A DNA stretch of 38,899 bases, taken from contig RZYT01000003.1 of assembly GCA_009930195.1 (NCBI GenBank), forward strand, positions 1 to 38,899. The letters are read 5' to 3'. How positions within the stretch are numbered: the stretch's first letter is position 1; each line of letters opens with the position of its first letter. The notes under the pieces were generated by a model, which saw only the letters and a program-made list of their open reading frames with translations, ran no database searches and had not been told where the DNA came from. Both the position numbers and the translations under genes were made by a program. Source of the stretch: Spirochaetia bacterium. Lineage in GTDB: Bacteria > Spirochaetota > Spirochaetia > Sphaerochaetales > Sphaerochaetaceae. Shown piece after piece: positions 31,624-38,899 of the stretch.

Positions 31624-31665
31624 ACCAGCCGGTTCTTTTTTTCAGCGATGCTGAAGCCGGGTGGT
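31624..31665 (-). promoter_or_regulatory. compound leader hairpin upstream of the small basic-protein gene
   Basis: Outer arms ACCAGCCGG (31624-31632) and CCGGGTGGT (31657-31665) pair with a single mismatch. Inside, TTCAGC-GAT-GCTGAA (31641-31655) is a perfect hairpin, with an eight-base asymmetric internal loop rich in A on the transcript. On the minus strand the structure ends directly at the ribosome binding site. Feedback control by the encoded RNA-binding protein is a natural guess. Confidence 0.5.
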
Positions 31666-31682
31666 TTTGTAATTACCGTACC

Positions 31683-31711
31683 ATTATGCGAGTATGCCAA
31701 AGGCTGGTCAA
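31683..31711 (-). promoter_or_regulatory. promoter of the small basic-protein gene
   Basis: On the minus strand TTGACC (31711-31706), a 17-base spacer and CATAAT (31688-31683) match the sigma-70 consensus at 5 of 6 positions each. The expected start is near 31676, just before the leader hairpin. Confidence 0.75.
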
Positions 31712-31766
31712 GAGGACCGAGAAACTTTATTCTTATTTCTGTCCATGAATTTACCCGCTAATCGTC

Positions 31767-31795
31767 TTGCTCAGTTCTCACTTTCTTTCTACTAT
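31767..31795 (+). promoter_or_regulatory. possible murD promoter
   Basis: TTGCTC (31767-31772), a 17-base spacer and TACTAT (31790-31795) are a moderate match (4 of 6 each). The leader to the ATG at 31819 would be about 17 bases with GGGGGAG in it. Confidence 0.45.
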
Positions 31796-31818
31796 AGAGG
31801 TAGGCAGGGGGAGCATGT

Positions 31819-33144
31819 ATGAAGGTTCTGATCTTCGGCTTGGGAATGCATGGGGGTGGCTTTGCTGCTGCATCCTATTTCCTTGATCATGGAGATGAAG
31901 TGCGCATTACGGACTTGAAGGGTGCCTGCGATCTGGGCTCTGAGATGGAAGCACTGGCACTTCGAGGTGCTGTGTGCATTTCAGGAACCCATCGATCGGA
32001 GGATTTCCTCTGGGCCGACATTGTCGTCAAGAATCCCGCCATCCCCCCCAACCACCCGATGCTCAGCCATGCTCGCATGATCGTGAATGACTTTGCTTGG
32101 CTCTTCTCCAGTCCTTGGTGCGAACAGGTGAAGATCATTGCAATAACAGGAACCAAGGGAAAGACCACCACCAGTGCAGCAGTCGCCCATGTATTGCAAG
32201 AACTTGGGTATGAGGCGATGCAGTGCGGCAATATGGGTATCAGTGCATTCTCGGTGCTTCGCGAGTGGGAGCGCAGGCATGATAGCGGAAGAGCCCTTCC
32301 CGACTACCTGGTCTGTGAATTCTCCTCCTGGCAGATCCGCGACACGGTGCAGGCAATGCATGGCCAGCTCCCTCCGATGGAAATCTGTGCTTTGACCAAT
32401 TTCTATCCGGATCACCTCAATTCATATGAGTCCATTGAACGGTATCTGGAAGATAAGCTGGAGCTGTTCACCGAACAGGTACGGATGGCCGTCATCCCTG
32501 ATGTCATGGCCAAGAGAATCAGAAAACAGACCAAGCTTGACCGCCGTCACATCCGGGGCATCGACCGCTCCTGCCCGAAGGAACTGGAGCAACAACCCCA
32601 TCTCAAGAGTGCCTACACCATCCTCCTTGCCCTGGGACTCAAATACAAGTCCATCCTCAAGGCGCTGGAGAGCTTTCAGGGGGTTCCCCATCGCATTGAG
32701 CAGGTGGGAACACTTGGAAACATCTTGTTCGTAAACGACAGTGCAGCCACTATTCCCGAGGCTGTGCACTTCTCCTATGCCAAATTCAGGACGATGGCAG
32801 TCCACCTCATCTGCGGGGGGACGGACAAGAACCTGAAAAGCGATGCAATGCTTGAGGAAGTCCTCCATGCAAGCAGTGTCTCGTTGCTTGACGGAAGCTT
32901 TACCCAGAACAAGCTGATTCCTCTCCTGAAGGAACACCATATTGCCTACCTTGGACCATTCAAGGCCATGGGAGATGCGCTTCAGGCAAGTCTGGACGCT
33001 GCCCTGGAGAAGCAGAAAGACCTTCCAGACCTACCCCAGGCAATCCTGCTCAGCCCGGGCAGCGCCTCCTTTGAGCTCTTTGCAAATGAGTTTGACCGGG
33101 GCAACCAGTTCAAGAATTTGGTTGGACTCCTTCTTGAGGCCTGA
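31819..33144 (+). CDS. murD: UDP-N-acetylmuramoylalanine--D-glutamate ligase
   Basis: A 441-residue Mur ligase adding D-glutamate to the peptidoglycan precursor. The N-terminal nucleotide-like domain has FGLGMHGGGFAAASYF, a variant known from a MurD subgroup. The ATP loop is GTKGKTT at 111-117, followed by CEFSSWQ, TNFYPDHLNSYESIERYLEDK and, in the C-terminal domain, CGGTDKNL and LSPGSASFELF. The GGGGGAG site lies 5-8 bases before the ATG. The last 35 bases overlap the convergent FemAB-family gene. No other mur genes are adjacent. Confidence 0.94.
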   Translation: MKVLIFGLGMHGGGFAAASYFLDHGDEVRITDLKGACDLGSEMEALALRGAVCISGTHRSEDFLWADIVVKNPAIPPNHPMLSHARMIVNDFAWLFSSPWCEQVKIIAITGTKGKTTTSAAVAHVLQELGYEAMQCGNMGISAFSVLREWERRHDSGRALPDYLVCEFSSWQIRDTVQAMHGQLPPMEICALTNFYPDHLNSYESIERYLEDKLELFTEQVRMAVIPDVMAKRIRKQTKLDRRHIRGIDRSCPKELEQQPHLKSAYTILLALGLKYKSILKALESFQGVPHRIEQVGTLGNILFVNDSAATIPEAVHFSYAKFRTMAVHLICGGTDKNLKSDAMLEEVLHASSVSLLDGSFTQNKLIPLLKEHHIAYLGPFKAMGDALQASLDAALEKQKDLPDLPQAILLSPGSASFELFANEFDRGNQFKNLVGLLLEA

Positions 33145-34156
33145 CTTTCCGTTTCAGGCGATACCGGATCCGCTCAGAAATCGTGTAGACTTTCCAGAGA
33201 AGAAATCGATAGACATAGTCTGTTGAGGGTGTCCGATAACAGCTCTGTCCGCCAAAAGAGAGCTTGAAAATTTCCAAACCGGCAAGATGACTACCCCTGC
33301 CCTTCGGCCCCGATATCCCGTACAGATCGTAGAAAGAGCAACCACGTTCACAGGCCATCCTGATTGCATAGTCCTGCAAGGGATGTGAGCAGGTAACCCC
33401 ATCCAAGCGAAGCGAAGCACCATAGAGATAGGTCGCTTCGACAGGGGAAAACACTACGATGATGCCCCCGACAATCTTTCGGTTCTGCGTGGCCAGCAAC
33501 AGCTTTGAGGAAATATCCCCCCGTACTTTGCCATCAAGGGTAAGCAATGCTTTGAGATATTTTGACGACCGGGGGCTGAACCCATCGCGTCTTGAGGTCT
33601 CAAGATAGATATCATACCACCTCCTGAAGGTGGCATCATCACCTGCCCAGAGACCTACCTCCACACTCTGGCTTGCCTTGCGCAGTGCACGCTTGGCCCG
33701 GTCACGATACCCAAGCTTCACCGCCTGATACCCCCATTTCAGGTTGATCCTAACCGTTGCCTCGGGTTGCACACTCTCAGAGAGGGTGCGCAAGCGAGGG
33801 CCAGCCAGATGAAGAACATTCTCATCATTGACTTCATCAAAGGGAAGATCGAAGCGCAATGCGAACACGAAGGGAGGCAGGAGCGGCTTGAGTTGCTTCG
33901 ACAGCTGGCGGATGCATTCATTTGCCTGTGTCACCCCAAGTGCCTGCAAGTCCGGGCCGAAGGGAATGTAGGCAAGATTCCAGAGAAGAAACACTTGCTT
34001 CACCAGCACAAGCACGCTTTGCGTCCGCCCTTCCCATTCCACTTCAAAGGCATGGGGCTTCCAGAGCGAACCATGTTTGAGGGCAGCCCAAAAACTGCTC
34101 TGCATGGCAGGCCCGGTGCATACGAATTTCTTGTAATCTATCGGCCGAACTACCAT
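33110..34156 (-). CDS. FemAB-family peptidoglycan bridge aminoacyltransferase-like protein
   Basis: A 348-residue protein of the FemA/FemB/FemX (GNAT-like) family, which adds amino acids to lipid II or cell-wall stem peptides using aminoacyl-tRNA. Typical features are INLKWGYQAVKLGYRDRAKRALRKA in the middle, YDIYLETSRRDGF, KLLLATQNRKIVGGIIVVFS, YLYGASL and the late YDLYGISGP stretch. A Lys/Arg-rich C-terminus follows. ATG 34156 was chosen because AAGGA lies about 7 bases before it; a TTG at 34174 is an upstream alternative. It lies only 24 bases after the metG terminator and has no promoter that I can see. The amino acid added is unknown. Confidence 0.82.
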   Translation of the reverse strand: MVVRPIDYKKFVCTGPAMQSSFWAALKHGSLWKPHAFEVEWEGRTQSVLVLVKQVFLLWNLAYIPFGPDLQALGVTQANECIRQLSKQLKPLLPPFVFALRFDLPFDEVNDENVLHLAGPRLRTLSESVQPEATVRINLKWGYQAVKLGYRDRAKRALRKASQSVEVGLWAGDDATFRRWYDIYLETSRRDGFSPRSSKYLKALLTLDGKVRGDISSKLLLATQNRKIVGGIIVVFSPVEATYLYGASLRLDGVTCSHPLQDYAIRMACERGCSFYDLYGISGPKGRGSHLAGLEIFKLSFGGQSCYRTPSTDYVYRFLLWKVYTISERIRYRLKRKVRPQEGVQPNS

Positions 34157-34180
34157 CCTCTCTTCCTTTCCCAAAGATGC

Positions 34181-34202
34181 AAAAAGGGGCCATTCAGGCC
34201 CC
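34181..34202 (-). terminator. terminator of metG
   Basis: Read on the minus strand, GGGGCC (34202-34197), a five-base loop and GGCCCC (34191-34186) are followed by five T (34185-34181). Its stem is strong. It lies between metG and the FemAB-family gene on the same strand. Confidence 0.88.
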
Positions 34203-34228
34203 CTTGCAGTTACTGCCAGACCGATGCA

Positions 34229-36451
34229 TCAACCTACAGGGCCGTTCAGATACTTCTTGGAGGTCACATACACCCCATTCTTGCCAAGAGGCTTGCCATC
34301 GATCTTCACCACACCGTCCTCAGCTACGATGGGCATGGAGAAGAAGTGGTCTGCCTTCACATACGGCAGGGCATCCTGGGGACCTTCATGCCCTTCAGGA
34401 AGCAGAACTGTGCCGACCTCGAACTGGGGAACAAACAGCACTTCACAAGTGGTATGTTCCTCGGCGGCAGGATCGCTGGCAGCAAGCAGCATGCCATAGC
34501 TCTTCACCCCGCGGAAATTGGCGGGCTTGAGGTTGCTGACCAGCACAATCTGCTGGGATTGCAACTCTTCTGCAGTATAGTAAGGAACGATTGAGCTGAC
34601 GATGGTGCGCGGCTCCTCTTCCTTCACATCAAGGGTGAGAATGTAAAGCTTGTCTCCCTGGGGATGCTTCTCGACATTGACTATTTTGGCCACCTTCAGG
34701 ATGACACGCTTCGCGAACTGCTCGGCCAGGCTCACCTGATCCATTTCTTGTTCCATGGTTTTCTGTACTTCCTTGGTATTGGTTTGCTCTTTTTGCTTGC
34801 GCTCTTCCTGTGATCCACTGAATCGGGTGCGCAATTCTTCGATCAAGACGTCTTCCAGCTTGGTGAAGAGCAGCTCAGGCTCGGCAAAGCCGGTGATCCC
34901 GGTTGTGGTTCCCACCGCGTTCCACCGAACATCCTTGCAGCCCAGGAATGAGAGCATCCGCACACTGGTGGTAGGCATGAACGGCTCGACCATGACCGCC
35001 AGGTCCCTGATGAGGTAGACCAGGGTCTTGAGCAGGCTCATTGCCTTCCCGGGATCCTGCGTGCGCATTTTCCACGGCTCCCCATCCTGGAAAGCCTTGT
35101 TCCCGATTGAGGAGAGTGCGAGAATCTGCCTGAGGCCCTCCCGCTCTTCCGAGCGCTCCATCAAAGCATCGATCTCAGCTTCCTTTGTCCTGATCTGCTC
35201 GTGCAACTGCTCGTCGATGGGAGCCGAAAGCAGCGCATTGTCGGGATAGAATCTCCTGACGAAGGTCAGGGTCCGGTTGACCAGATTCGAAAGATTGCCG
35301 ATCAGCTCCCCATTCACCTTCTCCTGGAAGTCTGCCCAGGTGAAGGTGACGTCACTCTTCTCAGGACGGTTGTAGAACATGTAGAACCGCCACACGTCGG
35401 CGGGAATGCCGGTATCCTGCACATCATTTCCGAAAATGCCGATGCCAAGGCTCTTGCTGAACTTTCCCCCCTCATAATTGAGGTACTCGGTACTGCTCAT
35501 ATGATGCAACATCGTCCACTTTTCTCCGCTTGCAAGCTGGCAGGAGGGGAAAATGACCGTATGGAACGGGATATTGTCTTTCCCGATGAACTGGAAAAGC
35601 TCAACGTCATCCGGATTCTGCCACCATGTTTTCCAATCCTTGGTGGCATTTGCACTGATGGAGACGTACCCGATGGGTGCGTCAAACCAGACGTAGAAAA
35701 CCTTGTCCTCGTAGCCGGGTTTCGGCACGGGGATACCCCACTTGAGATCACGGGTGATGCAACGCTCTTTCAGCCCGTCACGAATCCAGGATTTCGTAAC
35801 CTGAACCGCATTGTTGGCCCAGAAGCCCTCCTTGCTGGCCTTCTCCATCCATGTCTCCAGAAGAGGAAGTGCCTTGGGAAGATCTATATAGAGGTGTTTG
35901 GTCTTTTTGGGAATCGGGGTTGTGCCGCATACTCCGCAACGGGGATTGATGAGCTCCACCGGATCGAGCAGGGTCTGGCAACTGTCACATTGGTCTCCCC
36001 TGGCTCCCTCACTGTGGCAATGGGGGCAAGTCCCTTCGACGAAACGATCTGCCAGGAATCGATCGCAACTTGGGCAGTAGAGCTGCTCCAGTTCGTGCTC
36101 ACTGACATACCCTGCAGCATCGACCTTCCTGAAAATGTCCTGCACAATGGAGGTCTGCTCATCGGTGCTGGTACGACCGAAGTAATCAAAGCTGATGTTG
36201 AACCAGGCATAGATGTCGCGGTGGATCGCATGATATCGGTCGCACAGCTCGCGGGGGGTTACCCCCTCCTTCAAGGCCCTGGTCTCGGTGGCGGTACCGT
36301 ATTCATCGGTACCGCAGATATACAGCGTCTCATACCCCTTCGAACGGCAGAAACGGGCAAAGACATCAGCAGAAAGCACTTGGGTAAGGTTACCCAGATG
36401 CGGAATATTGTTCACATAGGGAAGTGCACTGGTAACAAGTCTCTTTTTCAT
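34229..36451 (-). CDS. metG: methionyl-tRNA synthetase
   Basis: A 740-residue class I synthetase charging initiator and elongator tRNA-Met. The HIGH-like HLGN is at 18-21 and KFSKS at 330-334. Four CxxC pairs (C126/129, C142/145, C155/158, C172/175) form the zinc knuckles of the connective peptide. The anticodon-binding helical domain follows, then a charged linker and, from about 625, a C-terminal OB-fold tRNA-binding domain (NLKPANFRGVKSYGMLLAA). The start is taken as ATG 36451, giving the family-typical MKKRLVTSALPYVNN; ATG 36460 lies in the -10 box. No ribosome binding site exists, and the start coincides with the predicted transcription start. Confidence 0.95.
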   Translation of the reverse strand: MKKRLVTSALPYVNNIPHLGNLTQVLSADVFARFCRSKGYETLYICGTDEYGTATETRALKEGVTPRELCDRYHAIHRDIYAWFNISFDYFGRTSTDEQTSIVQDIFRKVDAAGYVSEHELEQLYCPSCDRFLADRFVEGTCPHCHSEGARGDQCDSCQTLLDPVELINPRCGVCGTTPIPKKTKHLYIDLPKALPLLETWMEKASKEGFWANNAVQVTKSWIRDGLKERCITRDLKWGIPVPKPGYEDKVFYVWFDAPIGYVSISANATKDWKTWWQNPDDVELFQFIGKDNIPFHTVIFPSCQLASGEKWTMLHHMSSTEYLNYEGGKFSKSLGIGIFGNDVQDTGIPADVWRFYMFYNRPEKSDVTFTWADFQEKVNGELIGNLSNLVNRTLTFVRRFYPDNALLSAPIDEQLHEQIRTKEAEIDALMERSEEREGLRQILALSSIGNKAFQDGEPWKMRTQDPGKAMSLLKTLVYLIRDLAVMVEPFMPTTSVRMLSFLGCKDVRWNAVGTTTGITGFAEPELLFTKLEDVLIEELRTRFSGSQEERKQKEQTNTKEVQKTMEQEMDQVSLAEQFAKRVILKVAKIVNVEKHPQGDKLYILTLDVKEEEPRTIVSSIVPYYTAEELQSQQIVLVSNLKPANFRGVKSYGMLLAASDPAAEEHTTCEVLFVPQFEVGTVLLPEGHEGPQDALPYVKADHFFSMPIVAEDGVVKIDGKPLGKNGVYVTSKKYLNGPVG

Positions 36452-36458
36452 AGGGGAC

Positions 36459-36487
36459 ATAATAGACCGCTGGGACGTTTATTTCAA
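36459..36487 (-). promoter_or_regulatory. metG promoter giving a leaderless mRNA
   Basis: On the minus strand TTGAAA (36487-36482), exactly 17 bases and TATTAT (36464-36459) match the consensus at 5 of 6 positions each. Seven bases separate the -10 box from the A of ATG 36451, the usual distance to the transcription start. Confidence 0.7.
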
Positions 36488-36521
36488 TGGCAAAGCGATG
36501 ATTGTATCCAAGATTGCATCC

Positions 36522-36550
36522 TTGACTCTAGGCTTCAGCGTAAGTACATT
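36522..36550 (+). promoter_or_regulatory. promoter of hflK-hflC
   Basis: TTGACT (36522-36527), a 17-base spacer and TACATT (36545-36550) form a sigma-70 type promoter (5 of 6 and 4 of 6). The start would be near 36557, with AAGGAG in a leader of about 26 bases. It is back to back with the metG promoter, 34 bases apart. Confidence 0.65.
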
Positions 36551-36582
36551 GAAAAGGTGCCACGGCACACCAAGGAGATACC

Positions 36583-37566
36583 ATGGATACCATGCAGCAA
36601 CCACCGAGACCTGCGCGAAAGGTACGGAACATCAGCCCGAAGCTGGTGATCTGGATCATCGTCGCCGTAGTGCTCGTCATGTTGGTTCTCAGCAGTTTCT
36701 TCGTCGTAGACCAGACCGAACAGGCTGTTGTGCTCCGCCTCGGCAAGTACAACCGCACCGTCGGCCCGGGCTTGCAGACAAAGATTCCCCTGGGAATCGA
36801 GGCCAGCTACAATGTACCGACCCAGGTCGTCCAGACGATGACCTTCGGCTACAGGAGCAACAGCAGCACCTCACCACTTTTCGGCAATACCGACTACACC
36901 AATGAGTCTTTGATGCTTACCGGCGATCTGAACATCATTGATGTCCAGTGGATCGTCCAGTACAAGATTGAGGATCCGGTGAAATGGATGTTCAATGTGG
37001 AATCGAGGGAAACCACGCTGCGCGACATCAGCCAGAGCGTCATGAACAAGTTGGTGGGAGACCTTCCCATCCTTTCGGTCATGACCAGTGAAAGAACAAG
37101 GATTGAGGTTGAAGCACAGGACAACATGCAGAAGGTCTTTGACAACTATGGCCTTGGCGTGAAGATTGTCACGGTCAAACTGCAGAACATCGTTCCGCCG
37201 ATCGGAGAGGTGCAGGATGCATTCGAGGATGTCAACAAGGCAATCCAAGACATGAACCGCCTCATCAACGAAGGCAAGCAGAACTACAACAAGATCATTC
37301 CCTCGGCCCGTGGTGAGGCGAACAAGCTCATCCAGCAGGCACAGGGCTATGCCTCCGAGCGCGTCAACCAGGCAACCGGTGATGTGGCTCGCTTCAACAG
37401 CGTCCGCGAAGTGTATGAACAAAGCAAGGATATCACCCGCACACGATTGTACATCGAGGCAATGGAATCGATCATCAATCCGAGCAGTGAGGGTTCTGTC
37501 ACCCTGATAGACAAGAGCCTGGCCAACTTCCTGCCGATCCAGATGCTCGAAGGGGGTGCCAAATGA
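36583..37566 (+). CDS. hflK: HflK, SPFH-domain membrane protease modulator
   Basis: A 327-residue band-7/SPFH protein that with HflC forms a membrane cage around the FtsH protease. A short N-terminal tail with Pro/Arg precedes a single membrane segment at about 20-42. The SPFH domain begins at VVDQTEQAVVLRLGKYNRTVGPGLQTKIPLG and continues with NIIDVQWIVQYKI. A helical C-terminal part contains the GEANKLIQQAQGYASERVN stretch typical of HflK. AAGGAG lies 5 bases before the ATG. The stop overlaps hflC by ATGA. Confidence 0.95.
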   Translation: MDTMQQPPRPARKVRNISPKLVIWIIVAVVLVMLVLSSFFVVDQTEQAVVLRLGKYNRTVGPGLQTKIPLGIEASYNVPTQVVQTMTFGYRSNSSTSPLFGNTDYTNESLMLTGDLNIIDVQWIVQYKIEDPVKWMFNVESRETTLRDISQSVMNKLVGDLPILSVMTSERTRIEVEAQDNMQKVFDNYGLGVKIVTVKLQNIVPPIGEVQDAFEDVNKAIQDMNRLINEGKQNYNKIIPSARGEANKLIQQAQGYASERVNQATGDVARFNSVREVYEQSKDITRTRLYIEAMESIINPSSEGSVTLIDKSLANFLPIQMLEGGAK

Positions 37567-38564
37567 GTACTGCAACCAATAAGAAACTGATAACCACGTT
37601 GATTGTGGTCGTAGTCTTTCTCGTCATCTTCGTCCTCTTGGGCCCCTTCTACATCCTGTATGAAGGCCAGCAGTCGGTGATCACCCGCTTCGGCAAAATC
37701 GTGAATTCCGAACAGGATTCCGGCCTGAAGTTCAAGATGCCCCTGATCGATACCGTAGTCATCTATCCCAAGAAGATCCTCTCCTGGGATGGGGCTGCCC
37801 AGCGCATCCCGACCAAGGAAAACCAGTTCATCTGGGTTGACACCACCGCCCGCTGGAGAATCGCCGATCCTGCCAAGTACTATGAGACAGTCAATACCGT
37901 AAACAATGGTATCTTCCGCCTCAATGACGTGCTTGACTCCTCCATCCGCACCATCATCAGTGAGAACTTTCTCAATGAGGCTGTGCGAAACACCAACCAG
38001 ATCAACGACATAAAGGTTGAGGAGCAGGTGCAGAGTGTGGAGAGCAATGAGGATGCCGAGACGCTGAGAAACCTCACGGTGACCCAGGCAAGGCAGGAAA
38101 CCATCACCATCGGCCGTGACGGACTGAGCAACATGATGTTTGACCAAGCCAAGCAGTTCACCTCCGGATTCGGCATCGAACTGATCGACATCGTCATCCG
38201 CCAGATCCGCTACAGCGATGACCTGACCGAGAGCGTGTACCAGAGGATGATCAAGGAAAGAAACCAGATCGCCGAAGCATATCGCTCCTACGGCCGTGGT
38301 CAGCTTGCCCAGTGGCAAGGAAAGACCGAGGGTGAAGAGAAGCAGATCCTCAGTGCCGCCTACTCCGAAAGTGAGAAGATCAAGGGTGTTGCCGACGCGA
38401 CTGCAGCAGAAATATATGCTGAATCGTACTCTGCCGATCCTGAATTCTTCGAGCTGTGGAGAACCTTGGAGTCGTACAGGAAGACAATTCCCGGGCTGAA
38501 CAAGGTCCTCAGTACCGACATGGAGTACTTCGACATGATCTACGGGAAAACCGTGGAAGACTGA
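37563..38564 (+). CDS. hflC: HflC, SPFH-domain membrane protease modulator
   Basis: A 333-residue partner of HflK. One membrane segment at about 8-30 is followed by an SPFH domain (YEGQQSVITRFGKIVN, FIWVDTTARWRIADPAKYY) and a coiled-coil region (YRSYGRGQLAQWQGKTEGEE) near the C-terminus with the family-typical YADPEFFEFWRTLESY-like end, here SADPEFFELWRTLESYRK. The last residues DMEYFDMIYG are normal for the family. GAAGGGGG lies before the overlapping ATG. It is the last gene of the operon and is followed by a strong terminator. Confidence 0.95.
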   Translation: MSTATNKKLITTLIVVVVFLVIFVLLGPFYILYEGQQSVITRFGKIVNSEQDSGLKFKMPLIDTVVIYPKKILSWDGAAQRIPTKENQFIWVDTTARWRIADPAKYYETVNTVNNGIFRLNDVLDSSIRTIISENFLNEAVRNTNQINDIKVEEQVQSVESNEDAETLRNLTVTQARQETITIGRDGLSNMMFDQAKQFTSGFGIELIDIVIRQIRYSDDLTESVYQRMIKERNQIAEAYRSYGRGQLAQWQGKTEGEEKQILSAAYSESEKIKGVADATAAEIYAESYSADPEFFELWRTLESYRKTIPGLNKVLSTDMEYFDMIYGKTVED

Positions 38565-38581
38565 CACGTTTGTGACTGATC

Positions 38582-38613
38582 GAGGAAGGGCGGATCGCCC
38601 TTCCTCTTTTTTT
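38582..38613 (+). terminator. terminator of hflK-hflC
   Basis: GAGGAAGGGCG (38582-38592) and CGCCCTTCCTC (38596-38606) form a perfect 11-pair stem with loop GAT, followed by seven T (38607-38613). It starts 18 bases after the hflC stop. Confidence 0.95.
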
Positions 38614-38620
38614 GTCTGCC

Positions 38621-38629
38621 TGCTACACT
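38621..38629 (+). promoter_or_regulatory. extended -10 element directly before the HAD gene
   Basis: TGC-TACACT (38621-38629) is an extended -10 box (TGn plus TACACT). Six bases separate it from ATG 38636, so transcription would start at or next to the start codon. There is no -35 box, since the terminator stem fills that place. Confidence 0.45.
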
Positions 38630-38635
38630 CTGCCC

Positions 38636-38899
38636 ATGGACAAGGATGCTCTGGTTATCTTCGACTTTGATGGAACCCTCTACCCCATCGACCCCTATGA
38701 CAGCGAACAGGCACTGTTGCTTGCCCTGGCACAGGGCAGCAACCTCTGGTTTCGCCTGCGCGCCCACCGCCTGGTACGACAGGATCAGAAGGGGCAATTG
38801 GCAGGCAGGGCTTTTCATCAGCGCTATGCAGAGCTGACAAGGCATGCCGACAAGCGCTTGGTGGAACACATCGGTCGCAACCTGGCCAAGCATCTGGGC
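38636..38899 (+). CDS. HAD-family hydrolase, 5' part only
   Basis: The first 88 codons of a gene that runs out of the window. The N-terminal motif I of haloacid dehalogenase-like phosphatases is clear: VIFDFDGTLYPID at residues 7-19, with the two catalytic aspartates at D10 and D12. The following ~65 residues are helical, as in a cap insertion of the C1 type. The substrate cannot be told. ATG 38636 has no ribosome binding site and lies six bases after an extended -10 box, so a leaderless mRNA is possible. Confidence 0.8.
   Translation, partial: MDKDALVIFDFDGTLYPIDPYDSEQALLLALAQGSNLWFRLRAHRLVRQDQKGQLAGRAFHQRYAELTRHADKRLVEHIGRNLAKHLG

Noticed and set aside
31485-31818. Plus-strand reading frames in the rpsF-murD gap
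   Set aside because: They lack ribosome binding sites and cross the terminator; the minus-strand small gene explains the conserved-looking stretch.
34206-34228. Promoter for the FemAB-like gene sought upstream of 34156
   Set aside because: No pair of boxes with acceptable spacing seen between the metG end and the start codon.
35201-36649. 482-codon open frame on the plus strand
   Set aside because: Antisense to metG and running over both promoters of the metG-hflK gap; no coding signature.
37347-38567. 406-codon open frame on the minus strand
   Set aside because: Antisense to hflK-hflC, including their overlap; not coding.
1-38899. tRNA, rRNA, CRISPR arrays, insertion sequences, prophage genes
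   Set aside because: Looked for by eye on both strands; none seen. All longer gaps are accounted for by promoters, terminators or the small gene.

Overview
The window reads as the chromosome of a free-living or gut/sediment spirochaete, most likely Sphaerochaeta or a close relative. This is inferred, not searched. The reasons are the block rpsB-tsf-frr-uppS-cdsA-dxr-rseP with no pyrH between tsf and frr (the Treponema-like order as I remember it), a fused aroD-aroE gene, an XPB-type helicase with a helicase-associated partner, and an EF-G paralogue of the lineage-specific kind. Base composition is even, a little over half G+C by eye, and gene packing is very tight. I see no insertion sequences, prophage genes, CRISPR arrays, tRNAs or rRNAs.

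Layout. 1-2374: terminator of an upstream gene, then an EF-G-like GTPase with its own promoter. 2374-9090: trmB and mfd (minus), an inositol monophosphatase family gene (plus), and a three-gene minus operon of an ACT-domain regulator, a THEP1-like NTPase and a YhhQ-type queuosine precursor transporter. 9254-10928: nrdR and, convergent with it, a dGTPase-like gene (both dNTP control). 10953-18156: a small membrane protein, aroK, aroC, an XPB-like helicase and its partner, and the convergent aroDE fusion, giving four shikimate-pathway activities around a DNA-repair-like pair. 18185-27232: an ABC-F protein, maf, then translation factors (S2, EF-Ts, RRF) running into envelope lipid genes (uppS, cdsA, dxr, rseP). 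27222-31411: the minus-strand operon rpsF-ssb-rpsR-DUF2232-rplI-dnaB. 31458-31711: a complete tiny transcription unit coding a 29-residue very basic protein. 31767-36487: murD, a FemAB-family protein and metG. 36522-38899: hflK-hflC with a strong terminator, and the start of a HAD-family hydrolase cut by the window end.

Most of this is housekeeping. The most interesting items are: (1) the 29-residue AURKAIP1/COX24-like (bS22/mS38-type) basic protein at 31521-31610 with promoter, structured leader and terminator; (2) a metG promoter placed so that the start codon is itself the predicted transcription start (leaderless mRNA); (3) the XPB-helicase/partner operon inside the aro cluster; (4) the regulator-NTPase-transporter operon next to queuosine salvage; (5) convergent gene pairs with no spacing, one of which shares a perfect palindrome holding both stop codons; (6) key-residue changes in the EF-G-like GTPase, AroK, Maf and CdsA. 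All promoter, hairpin and operator calls were made by reading the bases by eye and are predictions.
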